Positions 1-9,627 of a stretch of DNA of 21,339 nt are shown here, in pieces. The DNA is from Ophiostoma sp. CBS 140.51. Taxonomy: Eukaryota > Ascomycota > Sordariomycetes > Ophiostomatales > Ophiostomataceae. The stretch's first letter is position 1. Every line of letters starts with the position of its first letter. The position numbers and the translations under genes were made by a program. The notes below the pieces were generated by a model. It saw only the letters and a list, made by a program, of their open reading frames with translations. It had not been told where the DNA came from and searched no databases. The DNA lies in the NCBI GenBank assembly GCA_029298735.1, contig JANSLP010000458.1, positions 1 to 21,339 of the forward strand. Direction: 5' to 3'.

Positions 1-1
1 C

Positions 2-61
2 GCAGGCGACCCGCAGTTTAGCATCGAGCGGCTGATGGAGGAGGTGGAGAAGCTGGTGTAA
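2..61 (+). CDS. C-terminal end of a gene entering from the left edge (partial)
   Basis: Nineteen sense codons and a TAA stop at 59-61 are open from the left edge. They encode a peptide starting AGDPQFSIERLM and ending EEVEKLV. Third codon positions are almost all G or C, as in the other real exons of the window, and the peptide is amphipathic and charged like a C-terminal helix. The first base of the window belongs to the preceding codon. The piece is too short to identify a family, so no function is offered. It is convergent with the transcription factor gene on the minus strand, with 142 bp between the two stop codons. A chance open frame of this length is possible, but codon bias and gene spacing favour a real C-terminus. 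Confidence 0.55.
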   Translation, partial: AGDPQFSIERLMEEVEKLV

Positions 62-203
62 ATAACATCGCTTGAGACGAGACAGAAAGAAAACAAAAAC
101 ACCTTGCTCCAAGTACACGTACAATCCCTTTCCAAAATTAACTACTCCAAAAATAATATAACGCAGAGTCTCCAGAACTCGCATTTTGCTGCTCACGCTC
201 TTT
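62..203. other. convergent 3' intergenic gap
   Basis: This AT-rich 142-bp gap separates the stop codon of the left-edge gene (plus) from that of the Zn2Cys6 factor (minus). It holds A-rich runs on the plus strand and a TTATATTATTTTT stretch on the minus strand, consistent with 3' untranslated regions of both genes. Fungal 3' UTRs commonly exceed 70 nt, so the two mRNAs probably overlap here (inference). Confidence 0.5.
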
Positions 204-3158
204 CTAGAAGTAGAACTGCTGCTGAGCCTGGCCTGGTGGTGGCTGGGCCATAAAGTCAAAGTTCATCGAGTCGGAACCCATATTCCACGGTTCGGGGTTT
301 TCTAGAAAATGTTAGGATGAGAACCAGAACCATTAAAGCGCAAGTCTGACTTACCCCAGAAGATCTGATCGTATAGGTCCATCGGGGACAAGTACGTCGA
401 CGTGTCGATGCCGAGATCTGACAGCATCCCTGGAGGCTGGCCTTGCATACCGGCGAACATTCTGTGCATGTTAGCATCTAGACTTTGATATACAGTTTTC
501 TTGCGTAGTCTCAACTTACCCCATATCGATACCGCCGTGTTGGAGTTCGGCCATCGTAAGTGCCGCATCTTGGTGTGGGTCGAGGCCGCGTGCAAAGTTG
601 GGGTCTGTGGGAACCAGTGCACCGGCTGCAGCACCTGGCTGGCCTTGAGACAGCTGCATCGGCGTATCTGTGCCTGACCCAGCGGCACTGGCGACACCAC
701 TCTTGCTGCCAATGGCAGCAGCAATCAAGTTCTGTTGGGCCATGAGGATACCCACACCGTTGCTACCGTTGGCTCCGTTGCTGGCGCTGCCGTCGTCCTT
801 TTTGGTAGAGGAACCGTTGGCAGCAGCGGCCGCAGCGGCCGCTCCAGCCTGTCCAGCAATATGGCCGTGGTCGTAAATGTTCTTGAGAGCAGTGAGGGCA
901 CGCGACAGTGGGCCAGACAGTTCAATATCCCGGTCGGTGCGGTGAATATGCGTGGGAGGCGACGTCTTTTCTTTCGCCGCCGTTGCCGAGAGTGCATCAA
1001 TCAGGTCACCCTGCAGACCACGCACCTCGAGGTCGGTCTTTGTCTCCCCCAGAATGCCGAGCAGCACCGCCGACGAAAGACCGTGGTATGTGAACGCCCA
1101 GGAGCGTGTCGGGATCACGGAGAGTTGGTGCATGGCCAAGAACATGCGTACTGTCTCGGTCAGGTTGATCTTGCACTTGTCGGCGAGAATCCTCTTCTGG
1201 TCGGCGTCCAAGTGGGCGCTTTCCCCCCGACGCAAAGCCGGACGGCAGCAGACGGACACCACAAAGGAAGTGTGGAGGCGGATGGCGTAGTAGTGGAGAC
1301 GGTCAATGGCTGAGCGGCAGGCTTCTTTGCTGCGCAGCTGGGGAATCATCTTTTCGCGAATGTCCTCGACAATCTTGCAGTTCTCCAGGATCTTGTCGTA
1401 CGTGATATTCGCCGTCTGCTCCGGGCTCAAGCGGTTGCCGATGAACTGGCAGAGATGGTACATGCCCTCGAGATACTTCCAGCCGCCGACGGCCGTCGGG
1501 CCGAGCGGGATGGGGCATGTGGAGTGGGCGGTCATCGGAGTTCTGTCGGTCAGTATGATGCGTCTCGGATTTATATCTGGATACTCTCCTGCTGTCCTTC
1601 TTGAACAACATACCTGTCAAAGGAGAGGGAAGTGAGGCAATCATGCCAAACAATGGTCCACCTGTGTGCATGTAAGTACGAGATCATTTACCGAGATGTT
1701 GCCTTCTGTTACGCACCATAGGGTCCTCCGAAGATGATCCTTCTTGCGGTAGTCGGGGCTTTCCCGGCCGTCGTAGGGCTGATGTCGGTCCAGTCCCAGA
1801 GACTGTGCCAGGCGGGTGGTGAGACCGAGCAAAGCCCATGATGCCTCGGCCTTCATGTCGTTGAGCAGAACAAAGCCCGTCACCAGCATGGCCTGGATCG
1901 AGTCGAGGTTTGGCCGAAGCAAAAAGTTGCCCACGCGCAAGAAGTGGAAGGAGATCTGGATGTACCTCTGCGAATCCCGTGTCCGGATATGGTACGGCGA
2001 GTCGTGGTACTGCGAGCCGACGGCCAGCACGGCGAAGAGGATGGCCAGCCAGGATGCTGAGACGGGCTTGGTTGGCTTTGTCGAGTTCTTTGCGTTCTTG
2101 GCACGCTCCTCGAGGTAGACCATAAGCTTCGTCTCGAGTTCGTTGATGTCCAAAACAAAACCCCAGAACGGGTGGGGGATTTCCTTGTAAGCATGGAATA
2201 GCCTGTTCGAGTTAGTGTGAGGTCTATGAATAGATCTCAGATCTCAGATCTCATGTGGGGTGTACCCCAGGTTAACTTACTTCATGACCTCGCGGTCCGA
2301 CGGCAGCTCGGCGGAGATGTCCATGGTGAGCCGGTCCAGATGCCGCGACGACATTAGCGGGAAGGGCGCCGAATTGTCGAGGCCTAGGATGGACCGCATG
2401 TCCTGACGGATATACTCAACGCCCTCCTCCTGCTGGCTCGGCGATGCCTGCTCGCGAAGCAGCGCGGGGATGCTGTTTTGCCCGAGATACCGTGACATTT
2501 CGTTGGCATCTGAGTCGACTGTATATGTTAGCGGGTATCATAAAGAAATGTTAACGAGACTATACCTACCCCTGATGGCATCGCCTTGAGGTTCGAGACT
2601 GGTGGTGCGGCGGCCTTCGCTACTGCTCGGCGAGTGTGCTCGTTTCTTGCCACTGGCCAGCAGCACAGTCGTGGCACCGCCTGATCCTTGCTCAGTGGAC
2701 GGGACGGCCGTCGTAGACGACGACGACGAAGCTGCGGCTCCTGAGGCTGCGTGCTTGCTCGACGACGGCCGGTTGGGCTTGTACGAGCAGAGTTGCGCAT
2801 GGTCGCGCTTGACGCAGTTCTCGCATGGCTGCTTGTTGTCGCACTTGACTTTGCGTTGGCGGCAGGGCCAGCATGCAGTGCCTGTGGAGGTCAGACGTCA
2901 GCGTTTGGAACAATGTTCAGGCCTATGCCTTGGTGTTCGTGCTTTGTTCGCTTCGGGATATGAAAATGGGAGGGGAAGATCGAACGAGTCTTTGGATCTG
3001 ATAGACGGCTGAGACCAACTAAATCCCGAGCGCCTTTGGACTGAAGTATACGCATGACGTTGAAACTTACCGTACCGCACTTTACGGTGCGAGTGGATGA
3101 TGCGACTGGCCTCCTCGGCCGTCAGGTTGTCCAGCTCGGGGCTGTGGTCCTCCGCCAT
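204..3158 (-). CDS. Zn2Cys6 fungal transcription factor, eight exons, 799 aa
   Basis: Nuclear DNA-binding regulator of the Gal4-type zinc binuclear cluster class. My exons are complement(204..301, 355..461, 520..1542, 1614..1661, 1717..2202, 2281..2518, 2570..2881, 3071..3158); all phases join and total 800 codons including TAG. Exon 1 ends with a basic segment (HSHRKVRYG). Exon 2 gives the canonical C-x2-C-x6-C-x5-C-x2-C-x8-C cluster at C33, C36, C43, C49, C52 and C61, followed by a Ser/Ala-rich linker. Residues about 213-540 resemble the fungal_trans (middle homology) region, including an LRRTLWWTIVWHD stretch. The C-terminal part is disordered, with eight alanines at 625-632, Gly/Ser/Asn-rich stretches and a Gln/Pro-rich end. 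Introns are 189, 51, 78, 55, 71, 58 and 53 nt. Intron 4 uses donor GTGCGT, because the GTAACA four bases downstream leads to a stop. The target pathway cannot be told from sequence. Confidence 0.9.
2231..2252. repeat. three tandem AGATCTC units inside intron 3
   Basis: The 7-bp unit AGATCTC occurs three times head to tail in intron 3 of the Zn2Cys6 gene, followed by one extra A. Each unit holds a BglII-type palindrome. It is a short array and probably neutral replication-slippage sequence, but its length could vary between strains. Confidence 0.7.
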
Positions 3159-3333
3159 GGCTATACCGGTCCCTTTGTGGATGGATGACTTTGAGTGTAT
3201 TGGGTGTTTCGGCGACTCTCGGCAATGTGGAGAGACTTTTCGCGGATCAAGCTCCTGGACAGTACCTGTGACAGCCTTGTGTGTCTCGAAAAGACTTGAG
3301 GCTGGCCTTCAATCGTCGTGTGTGTGGCAGTTA

Positions 3334-3339
3334 CACGTG
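3334..3339. promoter_or_regulatory. E-box CACGTG
   Basis: A perfect CACGTG palindrome lies about 175 bp upstream of the Zn2Cys6 start codon. In ascomycetes this core is bound by bHLH regulators (PHO4, CBF1 and SREBP types). A six-base match alone is weak evidence. Confidence 0.3.
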
Positions 3340-3376
3340 GGTGTGTGGCTCAAGTGGTGTGTAGCAGCCGGGCGGG

Positions 3377-3383
3377 TGATTGG
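3377..3383 (-). promoter_or_regulatory. CCAAT box (CCAATCA)
   Basis: On the minus strand the sequence reads CCAATCACC, an exact match to the CCAATCA core preferred by the fungal HAP/CBC complex. It lies about 220 bp upstream of the Zn2Cys6 start codon and in the same orientation as that gene, a normal position for such a box. Confidence 0.4.
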
Positions 3384-3720
3384 CAATTGTCAAAAAAGAA
3401 GTCTGAAGGCTGGGAGAGGTTGACCTCGTAATTGGGATGCCGATGCAAATCCGAGCCAGCCGGTGTCGAGCGCTACAAACGGCAGGTGGGAGGGGGTAAA
3501 ACGTGATATGCCGAAGTTGGATTATGTAAGGTTTTGGCAGTCACGGCATCTATTTGCGTACTGTGCCAAAAACAGTGCCAATACAACAACACTATAATCG
3601 CACTGTCTTTGAATCTTTTGACATCGTCTGATTGTCCGCATAAAAGACCGACTTCCCCTCTCAAATTTCAATAAATATTTCTAAGAATATCTGAAGATTT
3701 TTTGAGCTCAATGTACTTCA

Positions 3721-3748
3721 TTATCATGGACTTATCATGGACTTATCA
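3721..3748. promoter_or_regulatory. three TTATCA (TGATAA) sites at 11-bp spacing
   Basis: TTATCA occurs at 3721-3726, 3732-3737 and 3743-3748, inside tandem copies of an 11-bp unit (TTATCATGGAC). On the other strand each reads TGATAA, which fits the HGATAR consensus of fungal GATA factors (AreA/NIT2, SreA and WC types). The 11-bp period puts all three on about the same face of the helix. The array lies between the divergent Zn2Cys6 and RdRP genes, roughly 560 bp and 970 bp from their start codons. Confidence 0.4.
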
Positions 3749-4520
3749 TCATGCCGCGATTTACAATGGGCGGCCTCCGACGCCCAACAGTGACGGTTAC
3801 AACGGCCCAACGGTAAGTTGCAGCAAGGCTGACCAGCTCAAGATGTGATACTTTGTCTGTAAAAGAAGAAGTGCAAAAGTCCAAAAAGAAACCAATACTC
3901 CTCGTTTAGTCTCTTGCATGAAAATTGATGTAACGAGCCTGACTTTGTGGCGCGGAATCTGCCCGCAGCTGCCCTGAAAAAGGGCAAGGCTCCTTCCCAA
4001 CGCTAAGCCCCTGGATTGGACATGTTTAGACCTGTTTCCCCGGTTGTGCCTTCCTCGCGAGAAGTTGAGGTGGCATCCCACAGCGTTTCCATTTGCGTGG
4101 GGTGAGATAACCCAAGTTGGGAAGGAACGATTCAAGGCGCCCTCAGCGCTTTCCCAGTTTGAAGTCCCAAGCTGTTGAACTGATTTAGTTCAAAACAAAC
4201 AACCAAACCCTCAAAACTTGGCATCTTCATCTTAATCTAAACTACTCCTCTTGTGACATCGCCAGCCTTTCATCTCGTTCCCACGCGACACACCCGTTTG
4301 CGCCCGCAACTACGAAGCTGTCGGTTTCCTTGTCATTGTTTCCCGAGCACTGTTTTAGAGAACTTGGATAGTCTCTAGAGACAACTGCCCCTCTTTACAA
4401 TCACTTTTCTCTCTTTTTCAACATTTACGCGCTCACATCTCAGCCTACTTTGACACCTCAAGGTCCCCTCTACCCAGCAAACGGCCCGCATTTGCGCCTT
4501 GTGCATTGCGCTGTTTTAGC

Positions 4521-4631
4521 ATGCCCGTTTGCGCCGCTAGCGCTCCCGCCCGCCAACTCCCGCGAACTACCCGCCGCGCCCAGGCCAGGTTCTGTCTTCA
4601 GCCCACTTCCTATCTCTTTGCGCCGGTTTGA
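4521..4631 (+). promoter_or_regulatory. possible 36-codon upstream ORF in the RdRP leader
   Basis: An ATG at 4521 opens a 36-codon frame that closes with TGA at 4629-4631, 85 nt before the RdRP start. The peptide is Pro/Ala/Arg-rich and looks non-functional. It matters only if transcription starts upstream of it, which the sequence does not settle. Confidence 0.25.
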
Positions 4632-4644
4632 ACACAGCTCTCAA

Positions 4645-4658
4645 TCTCTCTCTCTCTC
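4645..4658 (+). repeat. (TC)7 microsatellite in the RdRP leader
   Basis: Seven TC units sit about 60 nt upstream of the RdRP start codon. CT-rich tracts are common in fungal core promoters and 5' leaders, and this one may mark the region around the transcription start. Confidence 0.6.
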
Positions 4659-4696
4659 CAACTGAGAGTAAAGAGGCACATCAAAGCCTCTAGAGG

Positions 4697-4708
4697 ATGG
4701 GACCGTGA
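4697..4708 (+). promoter_or_regulatory. minimal upstream ORF (Met-Gly-Pro-stop) before the RdRP start
   Basis: ATG GGA CCG TGA lies immediately upstream of the RdRP start, with only 8 nt between its stop codon and the ATG at 4717. Its start context has G at -3 (GAGGATGG) and G at +4, which is a fair context. Any transcript starting upstream of 4697 contains it, so it should lower initiation at 4717 or make it depend on leaky scanning or reinitiation. Confidence 0.5.
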
Positions 4709-4716
4709 CCGACAAC

Positions 4717-7700
4717 ATGGTCCCGACGCCGAAACACCGGCCACCGCAGCCGGCACCCGCTGTCGGTGGTCCCGTGACGCCTGTTAAGTCGAGGCTGACA
4801 GAGGGAGACCCCGGCCGCGAACATGTGGCCATGCTCAACCATATCTACAACCTCGGCGTATTTCTTCCAGAGGGGCCGCAGTCGCCAGCCGACAAGGAAC
4901 GCAAAGCACAGGTTGACGCCCATTTCCGGCGGCACAACAGCATCACTAACTTGCTTCGCATCCACCATTATAAGGAGCCCCACAGACTACAAGCTGTGCT
5001 CGCCGACTTTGCCGCCCAGGCACGAGACCAAAATTCCCACTGGGTGCGCAAAAACCAAACCACTCGCGGCGTTCTGCCATCGCCGAGACACGATGCTCCT
5101 CCGCGAGCCCAGCGCTGGGAGGATCAAGTCGCCATGCAGGAGATTCTGCTCTCACTTCTCGAGGCATCCAAAATGGCCATGATGAAGCCAGCGAGCACTC
5201 CGAGATGGATACCGCCTGCACCTGCACCTCCATCAGTCATGGCTGATCTTGACGTCAATGTTCCAGTCCACAATGATGGCCTAGTAGCCGATATTGATCG
5301 GGTGCCGGTGCTATCTCGCTTTGGACAGCCGGTCGTACGGACCAAGCCTGAGCTTGAACCCGTGGAGAATCAAGATGATGACGTCTTTGTCCTTGAAATC
5401 AACAGACCTAGGAGCTCTGGTGGATCGTCGACGTCGTCTGCTATGTACTCGGCTCTAGACTTCTTTGAAGACCGACCATTTGAGAGCCAGACCACAATCG
5501 GTGCAGATCCAGAGTTCGACTACGATGAGGGTAACGAGACAGAGGCATTCCCCGAGGAGGAATGGTACCGATCGGCGGTACCGTTTCGCAGACCGCCCTC
5601 GCAGGAGTCGTTTGAATTCACAGACGATATTCGCGAAGCCATGGAAGAGTTGGAGAAATTCGACGAGTCACTTAAACTCTACAACACCACCATTGACGAT
5701 ACTACCATTGGCCAGAAGCCTGACTCGTCATCTAGCACCGCCTACTCAAGCATTCCGGAGATGGAGGACCTGCAACTGTCCGAAGAAGATGTGTTCAATG
5801 ATGCACCAGGCGAACCACAATCTGGTACCCCGGAGCCTGTTCCGGGCTTGCGGGAACGACTCACCGGCATCTTTCGTATGCCCCCCTTTCGTACTATTTT
5901 ATTTTTCCTGCCTTGGATTTTATGTTGACACTTGTATGCAGCACCGACCCCCGAATGGCTAAAGGAAGCCCCCTTTGCTATCATTTGGGAGACCACTCGT
6001 ATTGCATCTCGCTGCAATGTGAAGCTTAAAGATGTCGACCTGGTCTACTCTCCAGCATGGGAGGACCAGGCTGTCTTCCGCGATACGCTGCAAAAGCACC
6101 CAATGTTTGTGACAAAGCGCTTCCCAGAGCAGTCCACGCAAATCGCTTGGGACAGTGCTTTCAGCAAACATGCTTCCTACGGCGGGACTAAGCGACTTGT
6201 TGTATATACAATTCGCATGGGCTTCAACAAGAGCACTTCTGGACCGCTGTACTCTATCCACTTACAGCCGCTTTCCATTAATTTCCCCCATCGACTGAGC
6301 CGTCACTTTGGGGCCGACCGTTACCTGGAGATCCTGATGCCTTCCTATCATTCGTCCGCCCCATCCGTGCCGCATATCCTCCGTAACCACGAAGAGGCCG
6401 TCCGCGAGGTCAATCATTGGCTGACACGTCAGCGCCATGAGTTTGCCGGCCGAAACTGGACAGCTTTCTACACAGAAAGGGTCGAATTCAAGAAGCTAAC
6501 TGCTACGAGTCGTTCTGGCTTGGGCGAGGCCGAAGAGGGCATCTCGCTCAACTGGGTATATCTTTTTGCAGAGGAGGGTGTTGGCATCGCTCCGTTCACA
6601 CAGTCACCAGATACTTCCATTGTAAGCACCAACACGAATGCGCGGTCGCTGTTGCCTTCTGATCAACCGGTGCCGCCCCTCCATGTTCACCAGATGCTCG
6701 ACTGGCTGCTGCAGTACAACAAGTTCCCCCAAAACCGGAAGCAGCCGTACCTCAAGTTGTTCTCTCGCATTGCACTGGGTCTCAGCCGGACCAGAGCCAC
6801 TGTTGTGTTTGAGCCCAACCAGATTCGGCACCATGAGCAAGATCTTCTGTCCCCCTCAGGTATCGTCATGAACGATGGCGTGGCTCGCATGTCTTTGAGT
6901 GTGGCCCGCAAGTTGCGCTCAGCCCTCGAGCTCAGCGACCTGCCAGGGGCTGTACAAGGACGCATAGGTAGCGCCAAGGGCATGTGGATTTTGGATACCG
7001 AAGATATCGGACGTGAAGACTGGATTGAAACATACCCCTCTCAACGCAAATGGGAATGTGACGGTCTGGACGCCGACCACAGGACACTGGAGATCTGTAG
7101 CCACGCGTCTGTGGCACGATCCGCCGGTCTCAACCTTCAATTTATCCCCGTGCTTGAAGACCGTGCAATCGATAAGGTTCACATGCGAAGCGTCCTGCGC
7201 GGTATTCTCGAGGGTAGCCTTACCCGTGATCTCGCCGAGCAGCGTGCCGCTCTCGACAATCCACTTCTCTTTTCTTCGTGGGCTTACGAGAATGCGTGGT
7301 ACCGCAACGACCATGTCATCCACTGCCAGGTGCCTTTCCTGGGCGGCCTTCCTGATAGAGACGAGGATGCCATCCAGTTCCTGCTTGCCGGTGGTTTTGA
7401 CCCACTAACGCAGCGGTTCCTTTGGGACAAGGCTTACAATATGCAGAAGATGCGCTGCGAGAAGCTCAAAGAGAAACTTAGCTGCCGTGTTGGTCGGTCG
7501 ACCTATCTATTTATGGTCGTCGATTTTTTGGGCGTCTTGGAAGAGGGAGAGGTGCAGGTGTGTTTCTCGTCCAAGTTCCAAGTCGAGCCTGACTCGGAGC
7601 CCGACTACCAAGGCGACGACGGCTCGTTCTCGGACACTTTGCTTATCGGTACTGAAGTGCTCGTGGCGCGCTCTCCTGCCCACTTTACCAGTGATATGCA

Positions 7701-9180
7701 GAAGGTGCGCGTTGTTTTCCGGCAAGAGCTTTGTGCGCTCAAGGACGTCATCGTTTTCTCGAGCAAAGGCAACAGCCCACTTGCAGAAAAACTGTCGGGC
7801 GGCGACTACGATGGCGACATAGCATGGGTCTGCTGGGACCCGCGCATTGTGAACAATTTTGAGAACGCCCCATTGCCGCCCAAGTACGACCTCCTGGACA
7901 TGGGATATATGAGAAAGATTCGCACAACGCTGGACCAGTTGACACCACCGTCACCAGCCGCCGGTGCCGGTCCAGACCTCCCGCCACCGGTGCTGTCTGA
8001 CATGCTCGAGCGCAGTTTCTCCTTCAACATGAAGGAAAATCTGCTCGGCAAGCTGACCGTGTACAAAGAGGGCCTTTGCTACATGCGTGGCAACATTAGC
8101 GACAAGACGGCCAACCTGCTGAGCACTCTGCTAAGCGACCTTGTCGACCAGGCCAAGCAAGGAAACGACTTTACAATGCAAGACTTTGACCGCATGCGGG
8201 TGGAGCTGTTGGAAGGCTTCCACAAGGGTCCGCCTGCTCCTAAACTTGGTTTTCTTGGCAAGCCGGCCTACAGGTACAACAGCCGCAGTGAACAGGCCAA
8301 GAAGATAGACCATATTGTCGACTTCCTCAAGTTCGACGTGGCCACGCCCGTTATTCAGCGGGAGCTGCGGGCTCTCAGCGACATGCATGAGGATATGAGT
8401 ACTCGTGATAGCGCTGCGGGCGAACGTCATGACAATGGCTACTGGGATGCGGACCTGGCCGAGCCAGCCAAGGATTTCGAGGCCCTGGCGGCAAAGTCTG
8501 CGGTCTGCTATGCCATCTTCGAGGCTCTCAAGCGCGATATCCTGATCATACGTGCGAACTGGGATAAAGAAATTAACGAATGGAGTCAGAGACAGGGCAA
8601 TCGCGGCGACACTTTCGATGATCCGGGCTTCCGGCAGCGGTTCCTGCAGCTGTACCAGCAGTGGTGCGATGTCTCGGTTCGCGTTCCCAGCATGTCGGCA
8701 AACAACGCAACGTCGGCTTCGGTGACTGGCTTACCCGCTACTGGCTCACCAGCCACCCCACTCCGAAAGAAGGCCCTCATGCTCGCGGAAATGGATGGGG
8801 ATGCTGAGACTATTCCGCAACTCCTCCAACAAGGCTACCTCGCCGATCCTGAATATAGCCATTGGGCACTGATCCGTGCAAGCCAGGCGTTCCGGATGCT
8901 TTATAACCGAAAGATTGTGTGGAAACTGGCCGGGCGGCAGCTGCAGGTGATCAAGGCTCTGATGACAAGTGGCAGTTGCAACGGCACTGCCGGTCAAACT
9001 AAGAAAATTAACGCTGGCGGCGGTCTTGACGGTGCACGAGTGATGATGACACCAATGACGTTTGCCGCGATGCGTCCGGACCGTAAGATCATTAAGCATA
9101 TGGCGGCGCGGCTCAAGGGTGTCGAGGTGGAAGGTATCGACTACGAAGATGCCGACAACCTTTACGCCGACGACACATGA
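4717..9180 (+). CDS. qde-1: cellular RNA-dependent RNA polymerase, QDE-1 type, 1465 aa
   Basis: RNA-silencing polymerase that copies single-stranded or aberrant RNA into double-stranded RNA for Dicer. I use join(4717..5875, 5942..9180), 1466 codons including TGA. The preceding in-frame codons up to 4705 contain only GTG, so 4717 is the first ATG. Residues 1-386 are variable, acidic and probably disordered. Exon 2 encodes the conserved core, including RLSRHFGADRYLEI (504-517), MNDG (696-699), RIGSAKGMW (from 727) and the catalytic GGDYDGD, whose three aspartates are D1008, D1010 and D1012. Neurospora crassa QDE-1 is 1402 aa with catalytic D1007, D1009 and D1011, and its 377-1402 fragment is active, so length, motif type (DYDGD rather than DLDGD) and position all favour the QDE-1 clade over SAD-1. 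No catalytic residue appears lost. The N-terminal third is the least certain part of the model. Family call is firm; clade call is likely. Confidence 0.93.
5876..5941 (+). other. single intron of the RdRP gene, 66 nt
   Basis: Donor GTATGC at 5876, branch-like TTGAC near 5925 and acceptor TGCAG ending at 5941. The length is a multiple of three, but the unspliced frame meets TGA at 5926-5928, so removal is needed. Splicing joins C to CA and gives a proline codon at 387. The intron separates the variable N-terminus from the catalytic core. Confidence 0.85.
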
Positions 9181-9627
9181 ATAAGCATTACTTGCTACAA
9201 GGATACAGAGATACAAGAAAGCCAATACGAGACATTCGTTTGTTTTTGGATTGGCTTCTCTATTTTTATTGTTGAATTTGTCTTTTCAAGACAGTCTCTT
9301 TATTCTTCCTACAGCACGACAGAGTTTTACAAGATGATTGGAGCCCCGACGTGGACAATTAATAGAGTATTTATTATGTATGCTGTCTCGTCTCCGAGTT
9401 TTATCAACACACTTATTGGGCCACATTTGTGGCGTTTGTTTTGGAACGTTTTGGACGTTTTGGACGCTTTGGTTATATTTTGTTACATCTTTGATAGTTT
9501 GTCTTCATTTCTGCTTTCGTCTAACGATTTATGTATGCATTTAGCAATTCTTTCTCTATTTGAACGAAGCATGATTTCCTTCCTTCCTTCCCTCTTTGCT
9601 TTCATTAATGTCATTATCCAAGAAATC
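9181..9627. other. convergent 3' region between the RdRP gene and the PLP-enzyme gene
   Basis: The 447-bp T-rich gap contains no plausible gene. It has AATAAG right after the RdRP stop, a TTTATTATG element near 9370, a tandem GTTTTGGAC-like repeat at about 9447-9472 and a TTCC run at about 9576-9590. These fit 3' untranslated sequence and polyadenylation signals of both genes. Confidence 0.6.

Larger units (their letters stand above)
3159..4716. promoter_or_regulatory. divergent promoter region between the Zn2Cys6 gene and the RdRP gene
   Basis: This 1.56-kb interval separates two divergent start codons and must hold both promoters. The half next to the Zn2Cys6 gene has GT-rich runs, an E-box and a CCAAT box. 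The centre (about 3500-3760) is AT-rich and carries the GATA-type trio. The half next to the RdRP gene turns pyrimidine-rich, as is usual upstream of fungal start sites, and contains upstream ATGs. The minus-strand open frame at 3797-4135 and the plus frame at 4450-4665 lack homology-like features and were not accepted as genes. Confidence 0.7.

Noticed and set aside
4450..4665. 71-codon plus frame just upstream of the RdRP gene
   Set aside because: It has no real ATG start, is Pro/Leu-rich low complexity and lies in the leader or promoter region.
4705..5928. RdRP exon 1 as a separate 403-407 aa gene
   Set aside because: Good donor, branch and acceptor signals join it in frame to the catalytic exon, and QDE-1-type enzymes have a comparable N-terminal region.
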